A DNA stretch of 64,000 nt, from contig NZ_JAOWPT010000004.1 in NCBI RefSeq assembly GCF_025753855.1, positions 293,871 to 357,870 on the forward strand, in the 5' to 3' direction. The stretch is from Mesorhizobium sp. ZC-5. Its GTDB lineage: Bacteria; Pseudomonadota; Alphaproteobacteria; Rhizobiales; Rhizobiaceae. A model generated the notes under the pieces. The model searched no databases and was not told the DNA's origin. It worked only from the letters and a program-made list of their open reading frames with translations. A program made the position numbers and the translations under genes. Positions 1 to 8,517 of this stretch are shown piece by piece (position 1 is the first letter of the stretch; every line of letters starts with the position of its first letter).

Positions 1-345
1 CAGGGCTATGGCGTCAAGGAGATCGCCGAGCGCTACGCCGCACGCCGGAATGTATGGCTGGAAGAAATGCGCGGCCTCAACAATGTGGTGGTGCGCGGCT
101 CGGAAGGCGGCATGTACGTGATGCTCGACATCCGTGCCGTCGAACCGGACTGCGAAAAATTTGCCTGGGCCTTCCTCGATGCGGAAAAGGTCGCGGTCAT
201 GCCGGGTGCAAGCTTCGGCGACGCGGCGGCAGGCCATATCCGCATCAGCCTCTGCCAGCCAGAGAAAGTCTTGAAGGAGGCCGCAAGCCGCCTGAAGCGC
301 TTCGTCGGCGACTATGGAACTGTCACTGAAAGCAAGTCCGCATGA
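1..345 (+). CDS. PLP-dependent aminotransferase, class I/II (C-terminal part)
   Basis: This is the last 114 codons of a fold-type I aminotransferase; the 5' end lies outside the window and the reading frame is open from base 1. What remains is the C-terminal small domain. It contains a MYVMLDIRA strand and a VAVMPGASFG segment, followed by GHIRISLCQP. The arginine in that last motif sits where aspartate-aminotransferase-like enzymes hold the substrate alpha-carboxylate. The catalytic lysine is not in the window, so the substrate cannot be judged. The stop overlaps the start of the next gene (ATGA, 342-345), so the two are translationally coupled. Coupling to a dimethylglycine-dehydrogenase-like flavoprotein suggests a shared amino-acid or methylamine catabolic route, which is inference. 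Confidence 0.85.
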   Translation, partial: QGYGVKEIAERYAARRNVWLEEMRGLNNVVVRGSEGGMYVMLDIRAVEPDCEKFAWAFLDAEKVAVMPGASFGDAAAGHIRISLCQPEKVLKEAASRLKRFVGDYGTVTESKSA

Positions 346-2786
346 GCCAGCTGCCGTCCAAGGCACGCGCCGTCATCATCGGCGGCGGTGTTTCAGGCTG
401 CTCGGTCGCCTATCATCTGGCCAAGCTCGGCTGGACCGACGTCGTGCTTCTGGAGCGCAAGCAGCTTACCTCGGGCACGACATGGCATGCGGCGGGCCTG
501 ATCGGCCAATTGCGCGCCTCGCAGAACATGACGCGGCTCGCCAAATATTCGGCCGACCTCTACGTCAAGCTCGAGGAAGAAACCGGCGTCGCCACCGGCA
601 TGCGTCAAGTCGGTTCGATCACCGTCGCGTTGACCGAGGAGCGCAAGCACGAAATTTACCGCCAGGCCTCGCTCGCACGCGCTTTCGATATCGATGTGCG
701 CGAAATTTCTCCCAGTGAAGTCAAGGAGATGTACCCGCATCTCAATGTGTCCGACGTGGTCGGCGCGGTGCACCTGCCGCTCGACGGACAGTGCGACCCG
801 GCGAACATAGCCATGGCGCTAGCCAAAGGCGCCCGGCAGCGCGGCGCAAGGATCGTCGAGAACGTGAAGGTAACGAAGGTCCACACGAAAAACGGACGCG
901 TCGCTGGCGTTTCCTGGGCGAAAGGCGGCGAAGAAGGCACCATAGAGACAGACATCGTCATCAACTGCGCCGGCATGTGGGCGCGCGAACTCGCCGGACA
1001 GAGCGGCGTCACCGTTCCCCTGCACGCCTGCGAGCATTTTTATCTCGTCACCGAGGCGATCCCCGGCCTCTCCCGCCTGCCCGTGCTGCGGGTGCCCGAC
1101 GAGTGCGCCTACTACAAGGAGGATGCGGGCAAGATGATGCTCGGCGCCTTTGAGCCGGTGGCGAAACCATGGGGCATGGACGGCATTTCGGAGGATTTCT
1201 GTTTCGACCAATTGCCGGAAGACATGGATCATTTCGAGCCGATCCTCGAAATGGGCGTCAACCGCATGCCGATGCTCGCCACCGCCGGCATCCATACCTT
1301 CTTCAACGGCCCAGAAAGTTTCACGCCCGACGACCGCTATTATCTCGGCGAGACGCCGGAATTGCGCGGATATTGGATCGCTGCCGGCTACAATTCGATC
1401 GGCATCGTCTCATCCGGCGGCGCCGGCATGGCGCTGGCGCAATGGATCAACGACGGCGAAGCCCCGTTCGACCTGTGGGAAGTCGACATCCGGCGCGCCC
1501 AGCCGTTCCAGAAGAACCGGCGTTACCTGAAAGAGCGTGTCTCGGAGACGCTTGGCCTGCTCTACGCCGATCATTTCCCGTATCGCCAGGTGGTCACGTC
1601 GCGCGGCGTGAGACGCTCGCCGCTACATGAACATTTGAAGGCGCGCGGCGCGGTGTTCGGCGAAGTGGCGGGCTGGGAGCGCGCCAACTGGTTTGCCCGC
1701 GACGGCCAGGAGCGCGAGTACCGCTACTCCTGGAAGCGGCAGAACTGGTTCGATAATCAGCGCGAGGAACATCTGGCCGTACGCAACGGCGTCGGCCTGT
1801 TCGACATGACATCATTCGGCAAGATCCGCATCGAAGGCCGCGATGCGCTCGCCTTCGTACAGCGGCTCTGCGCCAACGATATGGACGTGGCGCCCGGCAA
1901 GATCGTCTACACGCAGATGCTCAACCAGCGCGGCGGCATCGAGAGCGACCTCACCGTTACCCGTCTGTCGCCAACGGCCTTCCTGGCCGTCGTACCCGGC
2001 GCTACCTTGCAGCGCGACCTTGCATGGCTGAGAAAACACCTTGCCGACGAGTTCGTCGTCATCACCGACGTGACGGCGGCCGAGAGTGTGCTTTGCCTGA
2101 TGGGCCCTTACGCAAGAAACCTGATTCAGAAGGTGAGCCCGAACGATTTCTCGAATGAGAAAAATCCGTTCGGCACATGGCAGGAAATCGAGATCGGCAT
2201 GGGTCTCGCACGCGCCCACCGCGTCACCTATGTCGGCGAGCTTGGCTGGGAACTTTATGTCTCGACGGACCAGACGGCGCATGTGTTCGAGGCGCTGGAA
2301 GAAGCCGGCCAGGAATTCGGCCTGAAGCTTTGCGGCCTGCACACGCTGGATTCCTGCCGTATCGAAAAGGCCTTCCGGCATTTCGGCCACGACATCACCG
2401 ACGAGGATCACGTGCTGGAGGCTGGTCTGGGCTTCGCGGTGAAGACCGGCAAGAAGGATTTCCTTGGCCGCGATGCGGTGCTGCGCAAGAAGGAAGCCGG
2501 ATTGAACCGCCGGCTCGTCCAGTTCAAGCTAACCGATCCGGAACCGCTGCTCTTTCATAACGAGGCGATCGTGCGGGACGGAAAGATCGTCGGCACCATC
2601 ACGTCGGGCAATTACGGCCACCATCTCGGCGGCGCCATCGGCCTTGGCTATGTCTCCTGCAAGGACGAAACCGAAGCCGATGTGCTTGGCTCGTCCTACA
2701 AGATCGAGATCGCCGGCGAGCGGTTTGCCGCCGAGGCAACGCTGAAGCCGATGTACGATCCCAGGGCTGAACGGGTGCGGATGTAG
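342..2786 (+). CDS. FAD-dependent oxidoreductase with GcvT domain (dimethylglycine/sarcosine dehydrogenase-like)
   Basis: The 814-residue protein has the two-part layout of dimethylglycine and sarcosine dehydrogenases. An N-terminal DAO-type FAD domain carries the dinucleotide motif GGGVSG at residues 14-19. A C-terminal aminomethyltransferase (GcvT/FAO_M) half runs from about residue 420 to the end, with GELGWELY and SGNYGHHLGG segments. TTWHAAGL places His49 where mitochondrial dimethylglycine dehydrogenase attaches FAD covalently. Such enzymes demethylate N-methyl amino acids and pass the one-carbon unit to tetrahydrofolate. The exact substrate (dimethylglycine, sarcosine or another N-methyl compound) cannot be read from the sequence. 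It has no signal peptide and is cytoplasmic. It is the second gene of an operon with the aminotransferase (4-base overlap). Confidence 0.85.
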   Translation: MSQLPSKARAVIIGGGVSGCSVAYHLAKLGWTDVVLLERKQLTSGTTWHAAGLIGQLRASQNMTRLAKYSADLYVKLEEETGVATGMRQVGSITVALTEERKHEIYRQASLARAFDIDVREISPSEVKEMYPHLNVSDVVGAVHLPLDGQCDPANIAMALAKGARQRGARIVENVKVTKVHTKNGRVAGVSWAKGGEEGTIETDIVINCAGMWARELAGQSGVTVPLHACEHFYLVTEAIPGLSRLPVLRVPDECAYYKEDAGKMMLGAFEPVAKPWGMDGISEDFCFDQLPEDMDHFEPILEMGVNRMPMLATAGIHTFFNGPESFTPDDRYYLGETPELRGYWIAAGYNSIGIVSSGGAGMALAQWINDGEAPFDLWEVDIRRAQPFQKNRRYLKERVSETLGLLYADHFPYRQVVTSRGVRRSPLHEHLKARGAVFGEVAGWERANWFARDGQEREYRYSWKRQNWFDNQREEHLAVRNGVGLFDMTSFGKIRIEGRDALAFVQRLCANDMDVAPGKIVYTQMLNQRGGIESDLTVTRLSPTAFLAVVPGATLQRDLAWLRKHLADEFVVITDVTAAESVLCLMGPYARNLIQKVSPNDFSNEKNPFGTWQEIEIGMGLARAHRVTYVGELGWELYVSTDQTAHVFEALEEAGQEFGLKLCGLHTLDSCRIEKAFRHFGHDITDEDHVLEAGLGFAVKTGKKDFLGRDAVLRKKEAGLNRRLVQFKLTDPEPLLFHNEAIVRDGKIVGTITSGNYGHHLGGAIGLGYVSCKDETEADVLGSSYKIEIAGERFAAEATLKPMYDPRAERVRM

Positions 2787-2920
2787 CTCTCTTCTCCCCG
2801 TTTACGGGGAGAAGATGCCGGCAAGCAGATGAGGGGCAGTGCAAATCCGGGGAAGTCGGCTCCGCCCCCTCATCCGGCCCTTCGGGCCACCTTCTCCCCG
2901 CAAGCGGGGAGGAGGAAAAG
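2787..2920. repeat. Rhizobial-type intergenic hairpin repeat
   Basis: The gap between two convergent transcription units holds several nested hairpins: CTTCTCCCCG-TTTA-CGGGGAGAAG, then CCTCATCCGGCCC-TTCGGG, then CTTCTCCCCG-CAAG-CGGGGAG. The same modules (CTCCCCG arms, GGGGATGAGGGGCGG block) recur at about 34930-35056. This fits a dispersed intergenic mosaic element. It may double as a bidirectional terminator, because genes on both sides end here. Confidence 0.7.
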
Positions 2921-2925
2921 GAAAC

Positions 2926-3510
2926 TCAAAACCTTTCCAGCTTGCGCCTCACCTTGCCTAAGAACGCCGTACGCGTCTGCGGCGTCGAGGCATCCATAAG
3001 ATAATGCGCCAGGAACAATGTCCTGCAGCGTTTGGCACACAGCGCACGGATGCCGCGCAGGATGGTTTTCCGTCCCGGATGCCCGACCAGATGCGACCAC
3101 CAGAGCGGCGCGCCGCAGGTGGTCACCACCGCGATCTTCGAAATATGCGTCATCAAGGGGACGATCATGCCGTCGCCCTTCAACGTGAAGACGACGTCGG
3201 TCGCCCAGACGCGGTCGAGCCAACCCTTCAGCATCGCAGGCAGGCCGTACCACCATGTCGGATAAACGAAGACGATCATCTCGGCCCATTTGAGATACTC
3301 GATATGCGCCTGCAGCGCCGGGTCTGCGGGCGCCGCCTGATTGTAGATGCGGCGCTCGTCGGCCCACATCACCGGATCGAATTTTTCGGCGTAGAGATCG
3401 ACCAGGCGCGCCTCGCAACCCTTGGCCGCGATCGCCTCCAACACGGTGTCGCGCACCGCCGCGCAAAAACTGTCCGGCAGCGGGTGGCAATAGACGACCA
3501 GCACGCGCAT
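2926..3510 (-). CDS. NAD(P)H-dependent quinone/flavin oxidoreductase (flavodoxin-2 fold), copy 1
   Basis: The 194-residue protein opens with MRVLVVYCHPLPDSFC, the beta1/phosphate-loop of flavodoxin-like NAD(P)H:quinone reductases (MdaB/KefG/NQO family). VYPTWWYGLPAMLKGWLDRV follows, the family's flavin-contacting loop. These enzymes move two electrons from NAD(P)H to quinones or other acceptors via FMN/FAD. It is the last gene of the seven-gene minus-strand operon, and its start overlaps the stop of the upstream paralogue by one base (TGATG). The two neighbours share the same domain and length, so they look like a tandem duplication that has diverged. The physiological acceptor is unknown. 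Confidence 0.8.
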   Translation of the reverse strand: MRVLVVYCHPLPDSFCAAVRDTVLEAIAAKGCEARLVDLYAEKFDPVMWADERRIYNQAAPADPALQAHIEYLKWAEMIVFVYPTWWYGLPAMLKGWLDRVWATDVVFTLKGDGMIVPLMTHISKIAVVTTCGAPLWWSHLVGHPGRKTILRGIRALCAKRCRTLFLAHYLMDASTPQTRTAFLGKVRRKLERF

Positions 3511-4091
3511 CAGAATGTTCCCATCGCGGCCGCAACTTTCGCCATGAATTTTTCGCGCGACCTTTCCGTCGAGAGATTCATGGAATAATGCGCGAGATAG
3601 GATACCGGCGCGAAGGGTTTGACCGTCGAACGAAGAAGCCGCGTGACCAGCTTGCGCGGCGGGTCGCCGACGAGCATAGCGCGGAAGCGGCTGCCGCCAT
3701 AGGTCGCCACCGCCGCGACTTTGCGGATGTTATGGAGGTTGGGCTTCGCCTTGCCGTCGACCATCTTGAAGGAAACGCCGGGCAGGAAGACGCGATCGAA
3801 AAAGCCCTTCAGTACGGCTGGATAACCGTAGTTCCACACTGGAAACACCAGTACCAACGCCTCGGCCTTGCGCAGGCGCTCGACGTAGCCGCGAACATTT
3901 TCGATGTTGGCGGGAGCATCGTGATAGCCCAATCGCTCGGCGCGGCTCATGCGCGGATCGAAGTCTTCCGCATAGAGATCGCAGGCGTCGACGCTGTGGC
4001 CGCCGGCCGTTAGGCGTTCGACAACGATGCGATGGAGAGCCGCGCTGAAACTGGTTTCGACCGGATGCGCATGGAGGACGAGGATATTCAC
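3510..4091 (-). CDS. NAD(P)H-dependent quinone/flavin oxidoreductase (flavodoxin-2 fold), copy 2
   Basis: The 193-residue flavodoxin-2 protein starts MNILVLHAHPVETSFSAALH and carries VFPVWNYGYPAVLKGFFDRV, the characteristic flavin-side motif. It matches the downstream protein in length and layout (both keep the DLYAEDFDP/DLYAEKFDP stretch near residue 40), so the pair probably arose by tandem duplication. It lies 11 bases after the FAD-linked oxidase. This suggests the reductases recycle a redox product or cofactor for the oxidase, or reduce an intermediate of the pathway; that role is inference. Cytoplasmic, with no signal peptide. Confidence 0.8.
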   Translation of the reverse strand: MNILVLHAHPVETSFSAALHRIVVERLTAGGHSVDACDLYAEDFDPRMSRAERLGYHDAPANIENVRGYVERLRKAEALVLVFPVWNYGYPAVLKGFFDRVFLPGVSFKMVDGKAKPNLHNIRKVAAVATYGGSRFRAMLVGDPPRKLVTRLLRSTVKPFAPVSYLAHYSMNLSTERSREKFMAKVAAAMGTF

Positions 4092-4102
4092 ATGTTGCCC
4101 CG

Positions 4103-5509
4103 TCAGCCCACCTGCTGCAGGCCCTTGAACAAAAACGTCTTGCCGCTCCTGTAGTCGTAATCCGGATTTTCCCAGGCGATCATCTTGCCCGGATTGAGCA
4201 ATCCTTGCGGATCCGCCTCGCGCTTGAAAGCGAGCTGGATGTCGTCGGTCTGCTTCATGCCGCCCTCCTCCAGCGTGTAGCGGTGCGGGTTGAAGATCGG
4301 GCAGCCGTTTTCCTCGAAAATCCGGATGATCTCGTCCAGCCGCTCCTCAGTGGTGAATTTGACCAGCGGCAGGCCGAAGCAGGTGATATTGCCGTCGAAG
4401 CGCACGAATTCGAGATGTGAAAACACCTCGCCGGGAAACATCCCGTCCATCTTCTCGACCAGCGCCAGCTGGTCGGGAAATGGATAGAGCGATTGCAGAT
4501 AGGTGATCGACGGATCGACGCGCAGCGCACGCAGTGTCGTGTGGTTCCAGGCGAGTTCGTAGGCCGGCGGCAAGCCCTTCCTGTCGTCGTCGCTCGCCAT
4601 CGCGGCATTGTAGACCACCGCACCGCCTTCACGGCGGGTGAAAGCCAGAAAGGCGTCGAGCGCATGCGGCGCTACCATGACCGCGACGATGCTCTGGCCT
4701 TCGCCGAAGAACTTCTGGTGCCGCTTGAAATAAAGCTGCGGCGCGGGTGCGGCGAGGGGGGTGACCAATTTGGTCAGAATGCCGTCCTGGCAGGCCAGCG
4801 CGTTGCCATAGCGCGCAGCCCCCATGAAACTCTCGAAACCGACGATGACGTCAACCCAGTCGTAGGCAGCCGTCAACGGCATCTCAACTTCGGTGATGAT
4901 GCCGTTGGTGCCGTAGGCGTGCGTCACCTTGTGCAGGTCCTCGCCGGTCAACTCCAGCGCCCTGGGCTCCGCCTCCATGGTGACCACACGCAGCCGCAGC
5001 ACATTGCCGAAATCGCGCAGGCCGCCGAAATTGATCGAGCCGACACCACCGGAACCGCCGGCGATGAAGCCGCCAACCGAGGCGGTGTTGTAGGTCGAGG
5101 GGTGGATGCGCAGTTCCTGGCCGGAATGCGCCCGCGTCGCCCGGTCTATATCGGCGAGGATCGCACCGGGGCCGGTGACGACCCGGCCAGGTGAAATCGC
5201 GGTCACCTGGTTCATCTCCGCCAAGGACAGCACGACGCCACCGGAAAGCGGCATCGCCTGCCCGTAGTTGCCGGTGCCGGTACCGCGCGGCGTCACCGGA
5301 ACGCCATGACGGAAACATGCAGACAGTATGTGGATAACTTCCGCCTCGTTCTTCGGCGACACGACCAGATCGCCGGTGACGTGGTCGAGCTGGCGCTTCA
5401 GCACGGGGCTGTACCAGTAGAAGTCGCGGCTCTTCTGCTGGACGATCTTGTCGTTGTCCTCGATCCTGATGCCGTCGAGGTCGCGCTTCAGCGCCGCAAT
5501 ATCCATCAT
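4103..5509 (-). CDS. FAD-linked oxidase (GlcD/lactate dehydrogenase-like)
   Basis: The 468-residue protein has an N-terminal PCMH-type FAD domain. VTPRGTGTGNYGQAMPLSGG (near residues 72-91) is the pyrophosphate-binding loop of the GlcD/D-lactate dehydrogenase/vanillyl-alcohol oxidase family, and HPSTYNTASVGGFIAGGSGG follows. The C-terminal half is the FAD-oxidase C domain, ending with GLLNPGKMIAWE, a family hallmark. Such enzymes oxidise 2-hydroxy acids or related alcohols. The start overlaps the stop of the upstream deaminase (ATGA, 5506-5509), and two flavin reductases follow. Nothing in the sequence fixes the substrate. Confidence 0.82.
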   Translation of the reverse strand: MMDIAALKRDLDGIRIEDNDKIVQQKSRDFYWYSPVLKRQLDHVTGDLVVSPKNEAEVIHILSACFRHGVPVTPRGTGTGNYGQAMPLSGGVVLSLAEMNQVTAISPGRVVTGPGAILADIDRATRAHSGQELRIHPSTYNTASVGGFIAGGSGGVGSINFGGLRDFGNVLRLRVVTMEAEPRALELTGEDLHKVTHAYGTNGIITEVEMPLTAAYDWVDVIVGFESFMGAARYGNALACQDGILTKLVTPLAAPAPQLYFKRHQKFFGEGQSIVAVMVAPHALDAFLAFTRREGGAVVYNAAMASDDDRKGLPPAYELAWNHTTLRALRVDPSITYLQSLYPFPDQLALVEKMDGMFPGEVFSHLEFVRFDGNITCFGLPLVKFTTEERLDEIIRIFEENGCPIFNPHRYTLEEGGMKQTDDIQLAFKREADPQGLLNPGKMIAWENPDYDYRSGKTFLFKGLQQVG

Positions 5510-6831
5510 CCCACCATCAGATCGTCGAGTTCGGCATAGTCTGGCAGGTCGCGGGGCATCACCTTGCCATCGCGGACGACAATGCGATCCGATTCCGGCC
5601 GCGAAAGAAGTTCGGTCCAGTTGCGGCCCTTGAAGACAATGAAGTCGGCAGGGCCACCCGCGGCAAGTACCCCTGCCCCATCGAGCCGCATTACCGCGGC
5701 AGGCGTGGCGGCGATCGTCTTCGGCCAGTCGCCGACGGGGTGGTCGAAATGCAGGATGCGCGTCGCCATGCGGTAGACCTCCAGCATGTCGAGGTCGCCG
5801 TAAGCGTAGAACGGGTCGCGGGTGTTGTCGGAGGCGACGCAGACCGGAATACCCCGTGCTTTCATCTCATGCAGCAGCGTGACGCCGCGCCAGCGCGGCG
5901 TGGTGCCGTCCTGCCGTCGATCCTGCAGATAGAGATTGCACATCGGCAGCGAGACGACGGAAATTCCAGCGCGCGCCACCTTGTCCAGCGTATCGAGCAC
6001 ATCGAGGTCGGGCTGGCGCGCCAGCGAACAGCAATGGCCAACCAGGATTTTTCCCTCGAAGCCGTTCCACAATGCGGCTTCGGCGATCTTCTTCAGCGAG
6101 ATCGCCGAGACATCGTCGGTCTCGTCGGCGTGGAAGTCGAGGTCGAGCCCATGTTCGATCGCCGCCGCGAAGACCCGGTCGAGAAGTTCCTCCAGATCAG
6201 GAACCATATAGGTGACGGCGCCGAGCACGCCGCCCGCGGCCGCCACCCTTTTGACCAGACCGGCGAGCCACTTCTTGTCGCGGGCCGCCTCGATGCCGAA
6301 CAGGCAGGCACCTTGCAATTCGATCCGCCCGCGCCAGCGTTCGCGCATGTCGATAAAGACCGGCCAGGAGATTTCGTCCTGCGGTCGTTCGCTATCGATG
6401 TGGGTGCGCAGCGCCTTTGTGCCGTGCGCGTAGGCGCATCGCAGCGAGAAATCCATGCGCCGCGCCACGTCCTCGGCGCTCCAGTATGCTCTCCGGTCAG
6501 CGCCGTTCGCATTGAGCGCGCCCGTGAACGAGCCGTCCGGGTTCGGTGTGCGTGGCCAGATGTGCCCCTTGTCGATATGGGTGTGACAGTCGACGAAAGC
6601 CGGCAGCACGATGCGGCCGGCGAGGTCGATGGCGTCCTGCACCGGTTTCCTTCCGGCTGCTTCGATCAATGCAACCTTGCCGCCGTCCACCGCAATGTCG
6701 GTCAGCGCAAAACCGTCGCTGTCGAACGCCGCCTGAAGGCCGGGAGTCAGCGATTGATGCAGACGGGCGTTGGAAAGGGTGAAAGCGCCGGATGCGGGAA
6801 TCATCGACGGCATTCCGGTGTTTTGGCACAC
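5506..6831 (-). CDS. Cytosine-deaminase-like metal-dependent amidohydrolase
   Basis: The protein has the CodA-type amidohydrolase motifs in order: HTHIDKGH after the N-terminal beta-sandwich (first metal pair), LRTHIDSERP, FHADETDD (His plus the catalytic Glu), VGHCCSLA (metal His) and ASDNTRDPFYAYGDLDM (metal Asp). It is therefore likely an active deaminase or hydrolase of a cyclic amidine or pyrimidine-like ring. Cytosine is one possibility; creatinine and other heterocycles are handled by relatives. The start used is a GTG 7 bases after the permease stop, with GGAG just upstream; ATGs at 6813 and 6804 are alternatives. It sits in one operon with an importer and an FAD oxidase. Confidence 0.8.
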   Translation of the reverse strand: MCQNTGMPSMIPASGAFTLSNARLHQSLTPGLQAAFDSDGFALTDIAVDGGKVALIEAAGRKPVQDAIDLAGRIVLPAFVDCHTHIDKGHIWPRTPNPDGSFTGALNANGADRRAYWSAEDVARRMDFSLRCAYAHGTKALRTHIDSERPQDEISWPVFIDMRERWRGRIELQGACLFGIEAARDKKWLAGLVKRVAAAGGVLGAVTYMVPDLEELLDRVFAAAIEHGLDLDFHADETDDVSAISLKKIAEAALWNGFEGKILVGHCCSLARQPDLDVLDTLDKVARAGISVVSLPMCNLYLQDRRQDGTTPRWRGVTLLHEMKARGIPVCVASDNTRDPFYAYGDLDMLEVYRMATRILHFDHPVGDWPKTIAATPAAVMRLDGAGVLAAGGPADFIVFKGRNWTELLSRPESDRIVVRDGKVMPRDLPDYAELDDLMVG

Positions 6832-6838
6832 TGCTCCA

Positions 6839-7690
6839 TCACCCCTCCTGCTTCAGAGCGCTCTCGTGCCAGCGGCGCAGAGCGAGATGCGAGACGAGCG
6901 ACAGCACCAGGAAAATGACGATGCCGGTCAGCGAGATGAGGATCAGCGCCGCGAAAAGCCGTGGCGCGTTGAGCCGGTAGCCGGCTTCGATGATGCGCGA
7001 GGCGAGCCCGGACGATTGCCCGGAAGCACCGGCGACGAACTCGGCCACCACCGCACCGATGAGCGACAGGCCGCCGGCGATCTTCAGGCCGCCGAGGAAA
7101 TACGGCATCGCCGCCGGGAGCCTGAGGTGCCACAGTTCCTGCCAGCGGGTCGCGCCGTTCAGTCGGAACAGATCGCGCAGATTGCGATCGACCGAGTTCA
7201 GGCCGAGCGTCGTGTTGGAGAGGATCGGGAAGAACGCGACGATCCACGCGCACAGCAGGAGCTTGGCGGTCTGGTTGTCCACGTAGATGTTGATGAGCGG
7301 GAAGATCGCCACAATCGGCGTCACCTGCAGCACAACCGCGAAGGGGAAGAACGACATCTCCACCCATTTCGACTGGGTGAACAGTACCGCCAGCCCAACG
7401 CCGCCGATCACTGCAAGCGCAAGGCTGAGAAAGGTGATCCTCAAGGTCACCAGCAGCGACCCGAACAGCAGCCCGGCGTCTTTGTGAAGCGTCTGCAAAA
7501 CGACGCCCGGCCGCGGCAGGATGTATTGCGGTATCTCGTTCCAGACGCAGATGCGGTCCCACAGCCAGATTGCCAGTACCATGATGGTCAGCGGCAGCAG
7601 CCAGCGTCCGATACGCTCCAGCCGTGCGTTGCGCAGCCGCCGCGCTTCTTCCGGATCGAGCGCCACGGCCCGGCTCTCGGTGATCGTCAT
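6839..7690 (-). CDS. ABC transporter permease, NitT/TauT type
   Basis: The 283-residue membrane protein has about six hydrophobic helices and the inner-membrane permease domain shared by taurine, nitrate, sulfonate and HMP importers. The EAA-type loop lies around GATRWQELWHLRLPAAMPYF. The start was set at the ATG at 7690 because it overlaps the stop of the ATPase gene (ATGA); an upstream in-frame extension would run back into that gene. It would form a dimer driven by the ATPase encoded just before it and be fed by the periplasmic protein at 8518-9522. Confidence 0.85.
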   Translation of the reverse strand: MTITESRAVALDPEEARRLRNARLERIGRWLLPLTIMVLAIWLWDRICVWNEIPQYILPRPGVVLQTLHKDAGLLFGSLLVTLRITFLSLALAVIGGVGLAVLFTQSKWVEMSFFPFAVVLQVTPIVAIFPLINIYVDNQTAKLLLCAWIVAFFPILSNTTLGLNSVDRNLRDLFRLNGATRWQELWHLRLPAAMPYFLGGLKIAGGLSLIGAVVAEFVAGASGQSSGLASRIIEAGYRLNAPRLFAALILISLTGIVIFLVLSLVSHLALRRWHESALKQEG

Positions 7691-8463
7691 GCCGCGGCTC
7701 CATGTGTCGAATTGATCGCAAGGACCAGCACATCCGATGCCTGCCGACAAAGCGCGGCATATCCTGGCGAGGTGCGGAAGGCCTCGTCGCGCGGATATGG
7801 CGCATCGATGGCGATTTCCTCATGCACCCTACCCGGACGCGCCGCCATCACGACGATGCGGTTCGACAGGAAAACGCTTTCGAAAACGCTGTGGGTGACG
7901 AAAACCACGGTGAAGCGCTCGTCCTGCCAGAGTTCGAGCAGGTCGTTGTTGAGCTTGAACCGGGTGATTTCGTCCAGTGCCGCGAAAGGCTCATCCATCA
8001 AAAGCACACGCGGCTTGGTGACCAGACCGCGTGCGATCGAAACCCGCATCTTCATGCCGCCGGAAAGTTCGCGCGGCACGGCGTTCTCGAAACCTGAGAG
8101 GTGCACGCGCTCAAGCAGTTCATGCACCGCCGGCGCCGCCTTGGCGCGCGATACGCCGCGCAGGCGAAGCGGCAGCCAGACATTGTCGAAGACGCTGGCC
8201 CATGGCAGCAGCGTCGGTTCCTGGAAAACGAACCCGACGCAGTCGTCTCCCATTTCCTTGCGCCAGTCCAGCCTGCCGCGGGTTGGTACCGACAGGCCCG
8301 CGATGAGGCGGAGCGCCGTCGACTTGCCACAGCCTGAAGGGCCGAGGAGGCTGAGGAAATCGCCTTCCCCGATGGTCAGGTTCACATCATCGAGCGCGGT
8401 GACGCCATTCGAAAACGTCTTGCCAACGCCGTCCATCACCAGAAGCGGGGCGCCTTCATTCAT
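7687..8463 (-). CDS. ABC transporter ATP-binding protein, NitT/TauT type
   Basis: The 258-residue nucleotide-binding subunit has Walker A GPSGCGKST at residues 41-49, the signature LSGGMKMR near residue 133, Walker B VLLMDEP near 153, and the switch histidine in FVTHS. The signature motif has Met-Lys-Met where Gln-Gln-Arg is usual, a variant common in the SsuB/TauB/ThiZ branch. A GAGG ribosome site precedes the ATG. It is coupled to the permease by ATGA overlap and is second in the seven-gene operon. Confidence 0.88.
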   Translation of the reverse strand: MNEGAPLLVMDGVGKTFSNGVTALDDVNLTIGEGDFLSLLGPSGCGKSTALRLIAGLSVPTRGRLDWRKEMGDDCVGFVFQEPTLLPWASVFDNVWLPLRLRGVSRAKAAPAVHELLERVHLSGFENAVPRELSGGMKMRVSIARGLVTKPRVLLMDEPFAALDEITRFKLNNDLLELWQDERFTVVFVTHSVFESVFLSNRIVVMAARPGRVHEEIAIDAPYPRDEAFRTSPGYAALCRQASDVLVLAINSTHGAAA

Positions 8464-8517
8464 CGGGACGCCTCGTTCTGCACTTCGGTACGCTGGAGCA
8501 TGCTGAAACGGTCGGGT

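Noticed and set aside
6770..8506. 578-codon plus-strand frame opposite the ABC genes
   Set aside because: Antisense shadow of clear permease and ATPase genes; composition Arg/Gln-rich with no domain.
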